Shown: positions 46,951 through 56,460, counted from the stretch's first letter. The stretch: 64,000 nt of DNA from Stella humosa (GCF_006738645.1 NZ_AP019700.1:3640001-3704000); one strand, 5' to 3'. Numbers and translations are program-made. The notes: generated from the sequence alone by a model not told the origin.

Positions 46951-48033
46951 ATGAAGATTCTTCTGCTGCCGGGCGACGGCATCGGCCGGGAAGTGACGTC
47001 CCAGGCGGTCAAGGTGCTGCGCGCGGTATCGGCCAACGGCCCCCAGTTCGAGATCGCCGAGGCCGCGATCGGCGATGCCGGCCTAGCCGCCGCCGGCGAC
47101 CCGCTGCCGGCCGAGACGCTGGAAGCCGCGCGCAAGGCCGACGGCATCCTGTTCGGCGCCGCCGGCACCTATGAAAGCGACCTGCTGCCGCCGGAGAAGC
47201 GCGGCGGGCACGGGCTGCTGCGGCTGCGCAAGGCGCTCGACCTCTATGCCAACTTCCGCCCGGTCTTCGCCTTCCCGGAGCTGCTGGGGGCGTCCACCCT
47301 GCGGCGCGAGGTGGTCGAGGGCGTCGACCTGGTGGTCCTGCGCGAGCTGACGGGTGACATCTATTTCGGCACGCCGCGCGGCATCCATCGCGACGAGGCG
47401 ACCGGCGAGCGCGTGGGCATCAACACCATGCGCTACACGGAATCGGAGATCCGCCGCGTCGCCCATGCCGCCTTCAAAGCCGCCCGCCTTCGGCGCAGCA
47501 AGGTGTGCTCGGTCGACAAGGCCAACGTGCTGGAGACGACCGCGCTGTGGCGCGAGGTCGTGACCGAGGTCGGCCGCGAGTATGCCGACGTGGCGCTGAC
47601 CCACCTCTATGTCGATGCCGCCGCCATGCACCTGATCCGCAGCCCGCGCGACTTCGACGTGATCGTCACCGGCAACATCTTCGGCGACATCCTGTCGGAC
47701 GCGGCCGCCATGCTGACCGGATCCATCGGCATGCTGCCGTCGGCCTCCATCGGCCCGACCGGCAAGGGGCTCTACGAGCCGGTGCACGGCTCCGCACCCG
47801 ACATCGCCGGCAAGGACCTGGCCAACCCGCTGGCCTCGATCCTGTCCTTCGCGATGATGTTGCGCCTGTCGCTGGGCCAGCCCGAGGCGGCCGAGGCCGT
47901 CGAACGCGCCGTGCGCACGGTGCTGGCCGAGGGCTACCGCACCGGCGACATCATGGAGCCGGGCGCCCGCCTGGTCGGCACGGAGGCGATGGGCGACGCC
48001 GTCACCCGGGCCGTGCACGGGCAGAAGGTCTAG
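46951..48033 (+). CDS. leuB: 3-isopropylmalate dehydrogenase
   Basis: Oxidatively decarboxylates 3-isopropylmalate with NAD. 360 residues; [12 protein letters not shown] at the start, [32 protein letters not shown], the metal site [14 protein letters not shown] and the NAD-binding [12 protein letters not shown] then [19 protein letters not shown]. Completes leuCDB. It ends one base before the convergent stop of the nucleotidyltransferase gene. Confidence 0.95.
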   Translation: MKILLLPGDGIGREVTSQAVKVLRAVSANGPQFEIAEAAIGDAGLAAAGDPLPAETLEAARKADGILFGAAGTYESDLLPPEKRGGHGLLRLRKALDLYANFRPVFAFPELLGASTLRREVVEGVDLVVLRELTGDIYFGTPRGIHRDEATGERVGINTMRYTESEIRRVAHAAFKAARLRRSKVCSVDKANVLETTALWREVVTEVGREYADVALTHLYVDAAAMHLIRSPRDFDVIVTGNIFGDILSDAAAMLTGSIGMLPSASIGPTGKGLYEPVHGSAPDIAGKDLANPLASILSFAMMLRLSLGQPEAAEAVERAVRTVLAEGYRTGDIMEPGARLVGTEAMGDAVTRAVHGQKV

Positions 48034-49524
48034 CTAGGCCAGCCGCGGCACCGCATCGGGGAAGCCCGTCCAGCCCGAGAGCATCGGCGTCGGCAGCACG
48101 TCGTCGACGCCGAGAATGCCGGGATGGAGGAAGGCCATAGCCGCATTGCAGCGAAAGACGACCGCGCCCGTCGGCCAGTCCGCGAGCGACGTGTCGAAAG
48201 CGCGCATGGCCCACTTGCCGTCGCCGGCCGGACGGATCGAGACATAGACCTGGGCCGGCGGGCTGCCCTGGGCCACATGCTGGAAGTCGCACCGGAAAAG
48301 CCCGTCCAGCGATCGCTCGAACCGCTGCCGCCAAGCGGAGGATGCAAGCACGGCGGCACGGACGGCAGCCCCGGTCGGCGATTGCGGCGCGTGTTCGCAG
48401 ATGAGATCGAGGCCCAGCGAACGCACCCAGGCCCGCATGGCGGGCGTCGCCAGGTCGTCGGGCAGGAAGGCGATCCGGCGGCGACCTGGCAGGCGTTCGG
48501 CGGCAATGGCGAGGTAGCCGGGCAATAGCGCCCGAACCTCCTCGATCCGCACGGCCGCCCCCCACGAGCGCGCCCGCAGGGCGAAGGTCGCATACTCGGC
48601 CGGGCCATAGGGCACGGCCAGCGCGGCCAGCACGAAGTCCGGCACGGGGGCTGAAAATTTGCGGCGGAGATAGGCGAGCGCTGTGCGCACCACGATCCGC
48701 TGCTCCTGCCGCCCGGCCAGATCGACCAGGCGCTGCCAGTCGATCCGTTCCTCCTCCAAGGCGAGGATGTCGAGCGAATCCGATATCCAGCGAATAGTCG
48801 GCACCGGGTTGCGCGGAATGCCGTGCACGATGCCGTGGTAGAGCAGTTCGGTCGGCGCCAGCGTCAGCGCCGGGATGCCGAACAGCTCGAACCGCTCGGC
48901 CGTGTCCCAGAACGGCCGGTCGGGGTCCGGCCCGGCGGCCCAGGTGCCGGCCAGGCGCCAGTGCAGGTCGATCTCCAGCCGGTTCTCGTCCATCACCGAA
49001 TAGCCATGGCGCAGTTCGAGATGCAGGTCGCCCAGCAGCGGGTCGTCCAGGACGGGGCGGAAGCGCGCATCGGCCACGGCCATGGCGCGGCGCGCATCGG
49101 CCGGGCGGACCAGCAGGTCGACATCGGCCATCGGCCGGAAGCCGGCCGACATCGTGGTCGACTGCACCAGTGCAGCCCCCTTCAGGAAGATGCACTCGAT
49201 GCCTTCGGCCCGGAACCGCCGAAGGATCTCGCACGCCCAGCCGAACAGCAGATTGTTGCGGTAGTAGGAGCGCCGGAACATCCCCTTCAACCGGCCAAGG
49301 AAGGGATGGTCGGGCGCGACATCGCGCAGGCGCTGGTAGAGCAGCGGGTAGAGGCGGTAGCAGCCATCGTCCATGGCCGTCATGTCGACGTTCGCATCCC
49401 AGTCCGCGAACAGGGCCGCGGCCTCCTCGCGCGGGCCATAGATGATGGCCAGCAGCTGCTCCTGGACGGGCGTGATCATTCCGGGCGGCAGGATGCCGCT
49501 GTCGCCGGCGTCGTGTGCACTCAT
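48034..49524 (-). CDS. Nucleotidyltransferase family protein (copy 1)
   Basis: A 496-residue protein whose first half looks like the uncharacterised NTase_5-type nucleotidyltransferases: ECIFLKGAALVQ followed by SAGFRPMADVDLLVRPADAR, in which the DVD pair would bind catalytic metals, then RLEIDLHWRLAG and LLYHGIVHGIPRNPVPTIRW. The C-terminal third is not assignable. It has a clear paralogue in the same operon (51400-52881). Family members are often found near peptide or polysaccharide modification genes; the substrate is unknown. Starts inside the protease gene with an ATGA overlap. Confidence 0.8.
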   Translation of the reverse strand: MSAHDAGDSGILPPGMITPVQEQLLAIIYGPREEAAALFADWDANVDMTAMDDGCYRLYPLLYQRLRDVAPDHPFLGRLKGMFRRSYYRNNLLFGWACEILRRFRAEGIECIFLKGAALVQSTTMSAGFRPMADVDLLVRPADARRAMAVADARFRPVLDDPLLGDLHLELRHGYSVMDENRLEIDLHWRLAGTWAAGPDPDRPFWDTAERFELFGIPALTLAPTELLYHGIVHGIPRNPVPTIRWISDSLDILALEEERIDWQRLVDLAGRQEQRIVVRTALAYLRRKFSAPVPDFVLAALAVPYGPAEYATFALRARSWGAAVRIEEVRALLPGYLAIAAERLPGRRRIAFLPDDLATPAMRAWVRSLGLDLICEHAPQSPTGAAVRAAVLASSAWRQRFERSLDGLFRCDFQHVAQGSPPAQVYVSIRPAGDGKWAMRAFDTSLADWPTGAVVFRCNAAMAFLHPGILGVDDVLPTPMLSGWTGFPDAVPRLA

Positions 49525-50384
49525 TGCGGCTTTTCCACCAGTCGGCCCAGAGCGGCCATGGAGGGAACGGGGACCGGCTGGCGCAGCCTGAGCGCCAGCG
49601 CGCGCACGGTGGCGGTCGGCACGGGGTCGAGCCCAGCACGGGCCGGCGGCGGGTGCGATTCCGGCCAGTCTGCCGCGGCATCCCGGAAAGCCGTCGCCGG
49701 GACGGCGACCCCGATGGTGCCCTTCGGCCCCTGGCCATGGCCGGAATGGACGCCCAGCAGGTGGATGCGGCCATCCACGATCGCCAGGATGGGCGACCCG
49801 GAATCGCCGCGAACGGCGTCGCAGTCATGTGCCAGCAAGGGACGCCCGCCCCCGGCCGGCCGGACATTGCAGCCCAGCACCGCCATCGGCAGATGGGCCC
49901 GATCCTGCCCGTAGCCCGCCCGCAGGATCGCGGCATCGGCACTCGGCAGCGCGAAGGCGGGCGCGATCCAGCCGACCTGGTTGCCGACGGGCTGGGCCAG
50001 GGTGACGATCGCCCAGTCGCCGGCAGGATCGCCGGGCGGGCCATCGTGGCCGCGACGGATGGCGATGGCGGGCGCTGTCGCCGCCCATTCGCCGCGGCCG
50101 TAGCCGGCCAGGAAATGCACGGCTTCCGGCCGCAGCGGTTGCCCGGTGCGGCGGTTGTAGAGGCAGTGGGCCGCCGTCGCGACCAGGCGCGGGGCGATCA
50201 TCGTGCCGGTGCAGCGCTGGCCGATGCTGGTGTTGAGCCGGCCGATGGCGCTCCAGGGATATTCCCCCGGCTCCACCACCCGGCGATCGTCGGTGCCGAC
50301 GATACCGGGGAGCGTCGCCTTCTGGGCGTAGGCCGGGCCGGAAGCGGCCAGTGACAGCAGTGCCGCGACGATGGCGAGCCTCAT
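49521..50384 (-). CDS. Secreted trypsin-like serine protease
   Basis: A 287-residue S1-family protease with a signal peptide (RLAIVAALLSLAASGPAYA, cut before QKATLP). The catalytic triad is complete: ATAAHCLYN (His), GDWAIVTLA (Asp) and RGDSGSPILAI (Ser). Cysteines in QRCTGTM and AHC can form the usual disulfide. There is a C-terminal extension after about residue 235. Inserted between a CobW GTPase and a nucleotidyltransferase, both by ATGA overlap, an unexpected place for an exported protease. Confidence 0.9.
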   Translation of the reverse strand: MRLAIVAALLSLAASGPAYAQKATLPGIVGTDDRRVVEPGEYPWSAIGRLNTSIGQRCTGTMIAPRLVATAAHCLYNRRTGQPLRPEAVHFLAGYGRGEWAATAPAIAIRRGHDGPPGDPAGDWAIVTLAQPVGNQVGWIAPAFALPSADAAILRAGYGQDRAHLPMAVLGCNVRPAGGGRPLLAHDCDAVRGDSGSPILAIVDGRIHLLGVHSGHGQGPKGTIGVAVPATAFRDAAADWPESHPPPARAGLDPVPTATVRALALRLRQPVPVPSMAALGRLVEKPQ

Positions 50385-51391
50385 GCCGCCACCGCCGCCC
50401 GCCAGCCGGGTTCGAGCGCCGCGCGATCGAGGTCGCGGCCGATCATGACGAGGGCAGACCGGCGCGGCCCCGGCGGCCAGGCGGCCAGCAGGGTCGGCGG
50501 ATGGAAGACATGGTGGACGCCGTGGACGGCCAGGGGCGTCGCCTCGCCCGCGATGTCGAGGATGCCCTTCACCCGCAGCAGGTCCGGGCCGCGGGCGGCG
50601 CGCAGCCCCGCCAGCCAGGCCGAGAGGGCCATCCAGTCCAGCGGCGCATCAGCCTGGAGGCAGACGGCCTGCACGGCCGGGTCGTGCCGCACGCCGGCAA
50701 AGGCATCCAGCGCCAGCCAACGGACCGTATCCGGCACCGGCCGCGACGGATCGTGGAGGCCGGCGCCGAACAGCCGATCGGGGTCGATCTCGCCCTGCAA
50801 GGCGTGGAAGATCGGGGCGGCCGGGTTCAGCCGATGCAGCCTGTCGCGCAGCGCGTCCACGACCGCCGTCGTCGCCAGGTCGGCCTTGGTCAGGACCAGG
50901 CGGTCGGCGATCGCCACCTGCTTCACGCTCTCCGCATGGCGGGCGAGCTGGTCCGCGCCATGCAGCGCATCGACGGTGGCGACGACCGCGTCCAGGCGAT
51001 AGGAATGCAGGATCAGCGGGTTGGCCAGCAGCAGTTGTACCAGCGGCGCAGGGTCGGCCAGGCCCGTCGTCTCGATCAGGACACGGGCGAAGGGCGGCAC
51101 CAGGCCTGCCTCGCGCCGGGCCAGCAGGTCGCGCAAGGTCGTCTCCACGTCGCTGCGCACCGCACAACAGATGCAGCCCGACGGCAGCACCAGCACCTCG
51201 CCCGCGACAGCCTCGACCAGCAGATGGTCGAGCGGGACGTCGCCGAACTCGTTCACGATCACCGCGCTGTCGGCCATCCCCGGCTGGCGCAGCAGCCGGT
51301 TGACCAGGGTCGTCTTGCCGCTGCCGAGGAAGCCCGTCATCAGCGACACCGGCAGGCGACCGGCGGACTTGTCGCGATCGAACAGGCTCAT
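50381..51391 (-). CDS. CobW/COG0523-type GTPase (putative metallochaperone)
   Basis: A 336-residue GTPase. Walker A is TGFLGSGKTTLVNRLL, then VIVNEFGDVPLDH, the metal-binding CxCC in PSGCICCAVRSDVETTL, Walker B LIETTGLADPAPL and the guanine motif LTKADL; the C-terminal CobW_C domain ends with HHVFHPPTLLAAWP. It is closer to the YjiA/ZigA-type than the copy at 26486-27454. Starts 9 nt after the upstream nucleotidyltransferase stop and overlaps the protease start by 4 nt. Confidence 0.9.
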   Translation of the reverse strand: MSLFDRDKSAGRLPVSLMTGFLGSGKTTLVNRLLRQPGMADSAVIVNEFGDVPLDHLLVEAVAGEVLVLPSGCICCAVRSDVETTLRDLLARREAGLVPPFARVLIETTGLADPAPLVQLLLANPLILHSYRLDAVVATVDALHGADQLARHAESVKQVAIADRLVLTKADLATTAVVDALRDRLHRLNPAAPIFHALQGEIDPDRLFGAGLHDPSRPVPDTVRWLALDAFAGVRHDPAVQAVCLQADAPLDWMALSAWLAGLRAARGPDLLRVKGILDIAGEATPLAVHGVHHVFHPPTLLAAWPPGPRRSALVMIGRDLDRAALEPGWRAAVAA

Positions 51392-51399
51392 CGGCCGGC

Positions 51400-52881
51400 T
51401 CAATCCGGCTGGAACGTGCGCGACGCGAAGAAATCCGGCCAGATCGGCAGGCCGCGGATCGGCACCGTGCCGTGCGCGCCGACGATCGACGGAAACGGCA
51501 GGCCGCCCAGGTCGTCGACGCGGAACACGACCGCGCCCAGCGGCCAGGCGGTGAGATTGGTGAAGAAGAGCCGCATGCCCGACTGCCCCTGCGCGTTGCG
51601 GTAGACCCGGGCATAGAGCGAATTCGTCGGCAGGTCGATGGGCGCGTCGAAGCGGTAGAGCCGCCCCTGGCCGGCGGCGGGCGGCCGGGCCGTTTCGGGT
51701 TGCGCCTGGAGCTGTGCCCAGGCCATGCGCCAAAGGGCAGCTTCCCGGTCGAACTCGCAGACGAAATCCGCGCCGATGCTTTCCAGCCACGCGAACATGC
51801 CGGGATCGGCGTCGCGCCCGTTCAGGTAGATGAGGCGTCGGCGCCCGGGCAGCCGGGCATCGACCATCGGCAGGCGGGCCTCGACCAGGCGACGGGCATC
51901 GGCCTGGTCGGGCCTGGTCCGCTGCTCGGCCGTTACCATGCGGAACTCCGCCTCCTCGTCGGCCTCGACGTCGCCCGCCAGCAGGTCGAGGGCATGCGCC
52001 GGGACGACGCCGGGAAAGCGGGCGTGGAGATAGGCAAGCCCCCGGCGCAACAGCAGCCGCCGGCGATAGTGGGTCGCCAGGAAGGCCAGCCGGTCCCAGT
52101 CGATGCGGGTCGGGCCGGCGGCGATCAGCTCCAGCGAATCCGACACCCAGCGGATCGCCGGGACCGGGTTGCGCGGGATGCCATGGACGATGACGTGGTA
52201 GAGCAGTTCGGTCGGCGCCAGCGCCAGCACCGGCCGATCCTGCAGCGTGACCGGGCGGGCCGTCTCCCAGAAGGGTGCGTCGGGCGCCTCGCCCGGGGCC
52301 CAGGCGCCGGCCAGGCGCCAATGCAGGTCGATTTCCAGCCGGTTCTGGTCGAAGACCGTGAAGCCGTGGCGCAGCTCGACATGGGCGTCGGTGGTGGTGC
52401 GGTCGACCAGCAGTTCGGCGAAGCGCGGATCGGCCACCGTGAGCGCGCGCCTGGCATCGCCCGTGCGCACCAGCAGGTCGACATCGGCCATCGGCCGGAA
52501 GCCCGAGGAAAGGCCGGTCGCCGGCACCAATGCCGCCCCCTTCAGCATCAGGCAATCCATGCCCTGCGCCTCCAGCCGCTCGACCACGGCGAGTGCCCAT
52601 TGGAACAGGAGCTGGTTGCGATAGTAGGTGCGTCGGAAATAACCCTTCATGCGCCCGATGAAGGGGTGGCCGCCCGCGAACCCGCGAATGCGGCGATAGA
52701 GCTGCGGATAGAGGCGGTAGCACGCGTCGTCGAGATCGGTCAGGTCAATGCCGGCCTGCCAGGCGTGAAAGCGGTCCGGCGCCTCTGCCTCGGGGCCGTA
52801 GATGATCGTCAGCAATTCTTCCTGGAGGGGCGTGATCAGGCCGGCCGGCAGAATGGCGTCGACGAGGGGAACGCTGCTCAT
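51400..52881 (-). CDS. Nucleotidyltransferase family protein (copy 2)
   Basis: A 493-residue paralogue of the protein encoded at 48034-49524; the two align along the N-terminal two-thirds (LITPLQEELLTIIYGPEAEA, DCLMLKGAALVPATGLS, GFRPMADVDLLVRTGDAR, RLEIDLHWRLAGAW, YHVIVHGIPRNPVPAIRW). The DVD metal pair is conserved. The C-terminal parts differ more, though both end with a jelly-like beta region (LTAWPLGAVVFRVDDLGG versus LADWPTGAVVFRCN). First gene of a four-gene reverse operon. Function unknown. Confidence 0.8.
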   Translation of the reverse strand: MSSVPLVDAILPAGLITPLQEELLTIIYGPEAEAPDRFHAWQAGIDLTDLDDACYRLYPQLYRRIRGFAGGHPFIGRMKGYFRRTYYRNQLLFQWALAVVERLEAQGMDCLMLKGAALVPATGLSSGFRPMADVDLLVRTGDARRALTVADPRFAELLVDRTTTDAHVELRHGFTVFDQNRLEIDLHWRLAGAWAPGEAPDAPFWETARPVTLQDRPVLALAPTELLYHVIVHGIPRNPVPAIRWVSDSLELIAAGPTRIDWDRLAFLATHYRRRLLLRRGLAYLHARFPGVVPAHALDLLAGDVEADEEAEFRMVTAEQRTRPDQADARRLVEARLPMVDARLPGRRRLIYLNGRDADPGMFAWLESIGADFVCEFDREAALWRMAWAQLQAQPETARPPAAGQGRLYRFDAPIDLPTNSLYARVYRNAQGQSGMRLFFTNLTAWPLGAVVFRVDDLGGLPFPSIVGAHGTVPIRGLPIWPDFFASRTFQPD

Positions 52882-53165
52882 GCGGGTCGGTGTCTCCTGC
52901 CGGTCGGCCCAGGCGAAGGGCGGATTCTGCGCAGATCGTTATACGGAACCCCGAGGCCGAGCGTCGACCAGGATCGGCCGCCACGCGATTGGCTATCGGT
53001 GGCGAGAATGGTGTGGATTCTTCGCCGATTGCCGCCCGCGCCATATTGACATCGGCCGGGCCGCCGCCGAGCCTTCGCCCCAGGCGCGAGGCCGGCGTCC
53101 GAAAATGCCGCGAAAGCGCCGTTCAGCATCCGAATCAATCGGATACCCGCAAGGAAGGAACGACC
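52882..53165. other. Divergent intergenic region, 284 bp
   Basis: Holds the promoters of the reverse nucleotidyltransferase operon and of the forward cyclase gene. I see moderately AT-rich patches around 52935-52950 and 53120-53150 but no convincing operator or RNA structure. Confidence 0.35.
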
Positions 53166-54212
53166 ATGAGCGACACGCGCGACGAAGGTCCTGCCCGGCG
53201 AGACTTCCTGAAGACGGCCGGGCTGGCCGGTGCCGCCGGGCTGGCGGTCGGCAAGTTCGCCGCCGCCCCCATCGCCACCGCCCAGGCGCAGACGCCGGCG
53301 GCCACGACGCCGCCCTGGTGGCCGTCGCGCTGGGGTGCCGACGACGAGAAGGGCGCCAGCAACTGGATGACGCCGCAGAACGTGCTGCGCGCCGCCCGCA
53401 CCATCCAGGACGGCCGCATGTACCGGCTGGGCCGCACCTACGAGACCGGCATGCCGATGTTCGGCGCACGCGCCTTCGCCCTGCGCATCCCGGGATCGCC
53501 GACCGGCGGCCCGTTCGGCTCGAACAAGCTGATCTACCATGACGAGTTCCTGGCGACCGAGATCGGCCAGGTCGGCACCCAGTTCGACGGGCTGGGCCAT
53601 ATCGGCCTGCAGCTCGGCCGCGACGGCGACAAGAACGAGATGCGCTACTACAACGGCCACAGCGAGCAGGACATCGCCGATGCCTATGGCCTGAAGAAGC
53701 TAGGGATCGAGAAGCTGAACCCGATCTTCGCGGTCGGCACGCTGATCGACATGGTGGCGGTGAAGGGCGGCATGATGGACGCCGGCCAGGAGATCACCAT
53801 GGCCGACGTGCGTGCCGCCCTGGCCCTGCAGCAGATGAGCGAGAACGACATCGGCGAAGGGGCGGCCGTCTGCTTCAACACCGGCTGGGGCAGCCTGTGG
53901 ATGAAGAACAACGACCGCTACAATGCCGGCTGCCCCGGCATCGGCTTCGAGGTCGCGCGCTGGCTGATCAGCCGTAACGTGACGCTGGTGGGTGCGGACA
54001 CCTGGCCGGTCGAGGTGATCCCCAACCCCGACAAGAACCTGGCCTTTGCCGTGCACGCCGAGATGCAGACCAAGAACGGCATCTTCTTCCACGAGAACCT
54101 GACGTTCGACACGCTGCTGGCCGACCGCAAGCACCGTTTCGTCTATTCCTTCACGCCCGTGCCGATCAAGGGCGGCACCGGATCGGCCGGCTGCCCGGTT
54201 GCCATTACCTGA
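53166..54212 (+). CDS. Tat-exported cyclase/kynurenine-formamidase-like metal hydrolase
   Basis: A 348-residue protein with a twin-arginine signal (ARRDFLKTAGLAGAAGLAVG). The mature part is a PF04199-type cyclase: RLGRTYETGMPMFG at the start of the fold, and the metal-binding line QVGTQFDGLGHIG, where the usual HxGTHxDxPxH has Gln in place of the second His. Later NTGWGSLWMKN and GADTWPVEV fit the family. AAGGAA lies 8 nt before the ATG. The Gln substitution may change metal or activity. Relatives hydrolyse amides or lactones of small metabolites. Confidence 0.83.
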   Translation: MSDTRDEGPARRDFLKTAGLAGAAGLAVGKFAAAPIATAQAQTPAATTPPWWPSRWGADDEKGASNWMTPQNVLRAARTIQDGRMYRLGRTYETGMPMFGARAFALRIPGSPTGGPFGSNKLIYHDEFLATEIGQVGTQFDGLGHIGLQLGRDGDKNEMRYYNGHSEQDIADAYGLKKLGIEKLNPIFAVGTLIDMVAVKGGMMDAGQEITMADVRAALALQQMSENDIGEGAAVCFNTGWGSLWMKNNDRYNAGCPGIGFEVARWLISRNVTLVGADTWPVEVIPNPDKNLAFAVHAEMQTKNGIFFHENLTFDTLLADRKHRFVYSFTPVPIKGGTGSAGCPVAIT

Positions 54213-54288
54213 GGCGCCGTTGCCTGAACCGCGATCCCGGGGTGGCCGCGCGGGCCCGCCCCGGGCTTCCCCTGCCCGGAGACCGCCG

Positions 54289-54759
54289 ATGACCGCACGA
54301 TCGGGCTTCGACCCGAAATCGCTGCCCGAAAGCAATTCGACCAGCTACCCCGCCCCCTATCGCGACGGCAACATGCAGCGCTGGTACACGCGGGTGGGCG
54401 ACCATGCCGGGCTGACCGCCTTCGGCGTCAACCTGACCCGGATCGTGCCCGGCGGGCAGTCGTCGCACCGCCATTGGCATACGCGCCAGGACGAGTTCGT
54501 CCATGTGCTGGAGGGCGAGGCCGTGCTGGTGACCGATGCCGGCGAAGAGGTGCTGACGGCCGGCATGTGCGCGGGCTTCCCGGCCGGCACCGGCAACGGC
54601 CACCATTTCCTCAACCGCTCGGACGCCGACGTGCTGCTGCTGGTGGTGGGCGACCGCACCCCCGACGAGGAGGTGGGCTATCCCGACATCGACATGCACG
54701 GCAAGACCGATGCGGCCGGCCGCTTCCGCTACTATCGTAAGGACGGCACCCCCTACTGA
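54289..54759 (+). CDS. Cupin-domain protein
   Basis: A 156-residue single-cupin protein. Motif 1 SSHRHWHTRQDEFVHVLEGE binds metal through two His and Glu; motif 2 is GFPAGTGNGHHFLNRS. It begins 76 nt after the cyclase, same strand (GGAG 8 nt upstream), so the two may act on one metabolite. Converges on the aminotransferase gene with a 3-nt gap. The function is not known. Confidence 0.82.
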   Translation: MTARSGFDPKSLPESNSTSYPAPYRDGNMQRWYTRVGDHAGLTAFGVNLTRIVPGGQSSHRHWHTRQDEFVHVLEGEAVLVTDAGEEVLTAGMCAGFPAGTGNGHHFLNRSDADVLLLVVGDRTPDEEVGYPDIDMHGKTDAAGRFRYYRKDGTPY

Positions 54760-54762
54760 GGT

Positions 54763-55674
54763 TCAGGCGCCCTCTGCCGCCAGCAGCGTGCGGTAGAGGG
54801 CGTCCAGCCGCTGCGTCACCGGCCCGCCGGGGCCGCCGCCGATCACCCGCCCGTCCACCGCCGACACCGGCGTCACCCCGCCGAAGGTGCCGGTGACGAA
54901 GGCCTCGTCCGCCGTGGCGACCTCCGCCAGCGTGAAGTCCTTCTGGTGCATGGGGATGCCGTTGGCCTCGGCCAGCGCGATGACGTTGCCGCGGGTGATG
55001 CCGTTGAACGAGAAGCGCCCGGTCGAGGTCCAGACCTCTCCCCGGCGCACGATGAAGAAATTGGTGGCGTTGCAACTGGCGACGAAGCCGTGCGGGTCCA
55101 GCATCAAGGCCTCATCGGCGCCGGCCTTCAGCGCCTGGATCAGGGCGGTGATCAGCGGCAATCGGCTGTGCGAGTTGATCCGCATGTCGAACATGTCGGG
55201 CGGGGTGGTGCGGATGGCCGAGGTGAAGAGGCGCAGGCCCTTCTTCTTCACCTCCGGGTTCGGCTCCTTCCATTCCGCGACGATGACGATGGTGGCCTGG
55301 CCGATAGTGTAGCGCGGGTCCTGGTTGGGCGTGCGCTTGATGCCGCGCGTCACCATCAGCCGAATATGGACGCCATCCACCATGTCGTTGGCGGTGATGG
55401 TGCGATAGAGCGCGCCCGCCAGCGCCATGCGGTCCATGCCGATGTCGATGTCGATGGCGGCCGCCCCCTCGTAGAGCCGGTCGAGATGCCGGTCGAGAAA
55501 CGCGATCTTGCCCCCGACCAGGCGGAAGCCCTCCCACACCCCGTCGCCCAGCACGAAGCCGGCGTCGAACACGGACACCGTCGCCTGCGCGCGCGGAACC
55601 ATGTCGCCGTTGACGTAGAGCAGCACGCGGTCGTTGCGCGGATCCTCGACGAAACCCTGGGAGCCCTGGACCAT
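54763..55674 (-). CDS. Class IV aminotransferase (BCAT/D-amino-acid transaminase type)
   Basis: A 303-residue PLP enzyme. Shows SVFDAGFVLGDGVWEGFRL, HLDRLYEGAAAIDI, the catalytic lysine region LITALIQALKAGADEALML (Lys in ALKAG), NATNFFIVRRGEVWT and ITRGNVIALAEANGI. It transfers amino groups between branched-chain or D-amino acids and 2-oxo acids. Lies 3 nt downstream of a sulfotransferase-like gene, a pairing typical of a less-studied subfamily. Confidence 0.9.
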   Translation of the reverse strand: MVQGSQGFVEDPRNDRVLLYVNGDMVPRAQATVSVFDAGFVLGDGVWEGFRLVGGKIAFLDRHLDRLYEGAAAIDIDIGMDRMALAGALYRTITANDMVDGVHIRLMVTRGIKRTPNQDPRYTIGQATIVIVAEWKEPNPEVKKKGLRLFTSAIRTTPPDMFDMRINSHSRLPLITALIQALKAGADEALMLDPHGFVASCNATNFFIVRRGEVWTSTGRFSFNGITRGNVIALAEANGIPMHQKDFTLAEVATADEAFVTGTFGGVTPVSAVDGRVIGGGPGGPVTQRLDALYRTLLAAEGA

Positions 55675-55677
55675 CTG

Positions 55678-56460
55678 TCACCCGGTAAGGCGGTGGCGGT
55701 GAAGTTCGCGATAGTATGGCTCGGCCGCGGCCGCCAGCGGAAGCAGCCCGTCGGCGAGCGCGGCACGGCCGGGCCGTGGCGGATCGAAGCCGGTCGAGCG
55801 CCAGACCGATGCGTACCAGTGGGTGGCCCAGACGCCGTCGCTGTCGCGCGGGCCCGCCGGCCAGGACAGCATCCGCTCGTCCCACGGCACGTCCAGCGCC
55901 CGGCAGAGGGCACCCAAGACGCCGGCCGGGTCGGCCAGGATGTCGGCCGCGTCCACCACCGGCGGCACGCGGCCGGTGCGCGCCCGCTCGCGATGGAACA
56001 GCTCAGCCTGCACCTCGTAGCCCAGGTCCTCGAGCGCGACGGCCTCGCGCGAGCGGACGTAGGAGGCAACGACCGCGCCCGGATCGCGGATCAGAAAGCA
56101 GTTGTCGAGCGCATCGATCCAGCCCCGGTCGACCTCGGGCAGCAGGTGATGGGCCATGTGCTTCTGGTAGAAGACCGACCGACCCTGGCGGCAACCGCCG
56201 GCCAGGCCATCGGCCACGGGCCGCCAGTCCGTCGGCTGGCTCGCGATCACGGCATCGCGGCCCGGATGATCCTTGCCCGTCCGGTCGAGGTAGAAGGCGT
56301 AGAGCGGTTCGTCCACCACCCAGGCATCCGGCCGGTTCTCCCACGCCCGCATCAGGGCCGTTGACAGGTTGCGCGGGCCCGACCACATGGCGATGCGCCG
56401 CACCACCGGCGATCTCCCCACGCTCGCATCCTCGTCCGCCGCAACAGGCTGGCCCGCCAT
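55678..56460 (-). CDS. Sulfotransferase-like protein paired with the aminotransferase
   Basis: A 260-residue P-loop sulfotransferase-type protein. The 5'-phosphosulfate loop is MWSGPRNLSTALMRAWEN and the 3'-phosphate site FLIRDPGAVVASYVRSRE. The WSGPRNLSTALM form is characteristic of a group found beside class IV aminotransferases. Expected to bind PAPS or a similar nucleotide; acceptor unknown. Start could be 56460 (MAGQPVAADE) or a longer form at 56496. Confidence 0.78.
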   Translation of the reverse strand: MAGQPVAADEDASVGRSPVVRRIAMWSGPRNLSTALMRAWENRPDAWVVDEPLYAFYLDRTGKDHPGRDAVIASQPTDWRPVADGLAGGCRQGRSVFYQKHMAHHLLPEVDRGWIDALDNCFLIRDPGAVVASYVRSREAVALEDLGYEVQAELFHRERARTGRVPPVVDAADILADPAGVLGALCRALDVPWDERMLSWPAGPRDSDGVWATHWYASVWRSTGFDPPRPGRAALADGLLPLAAAAEPYYRELHRHRLTG

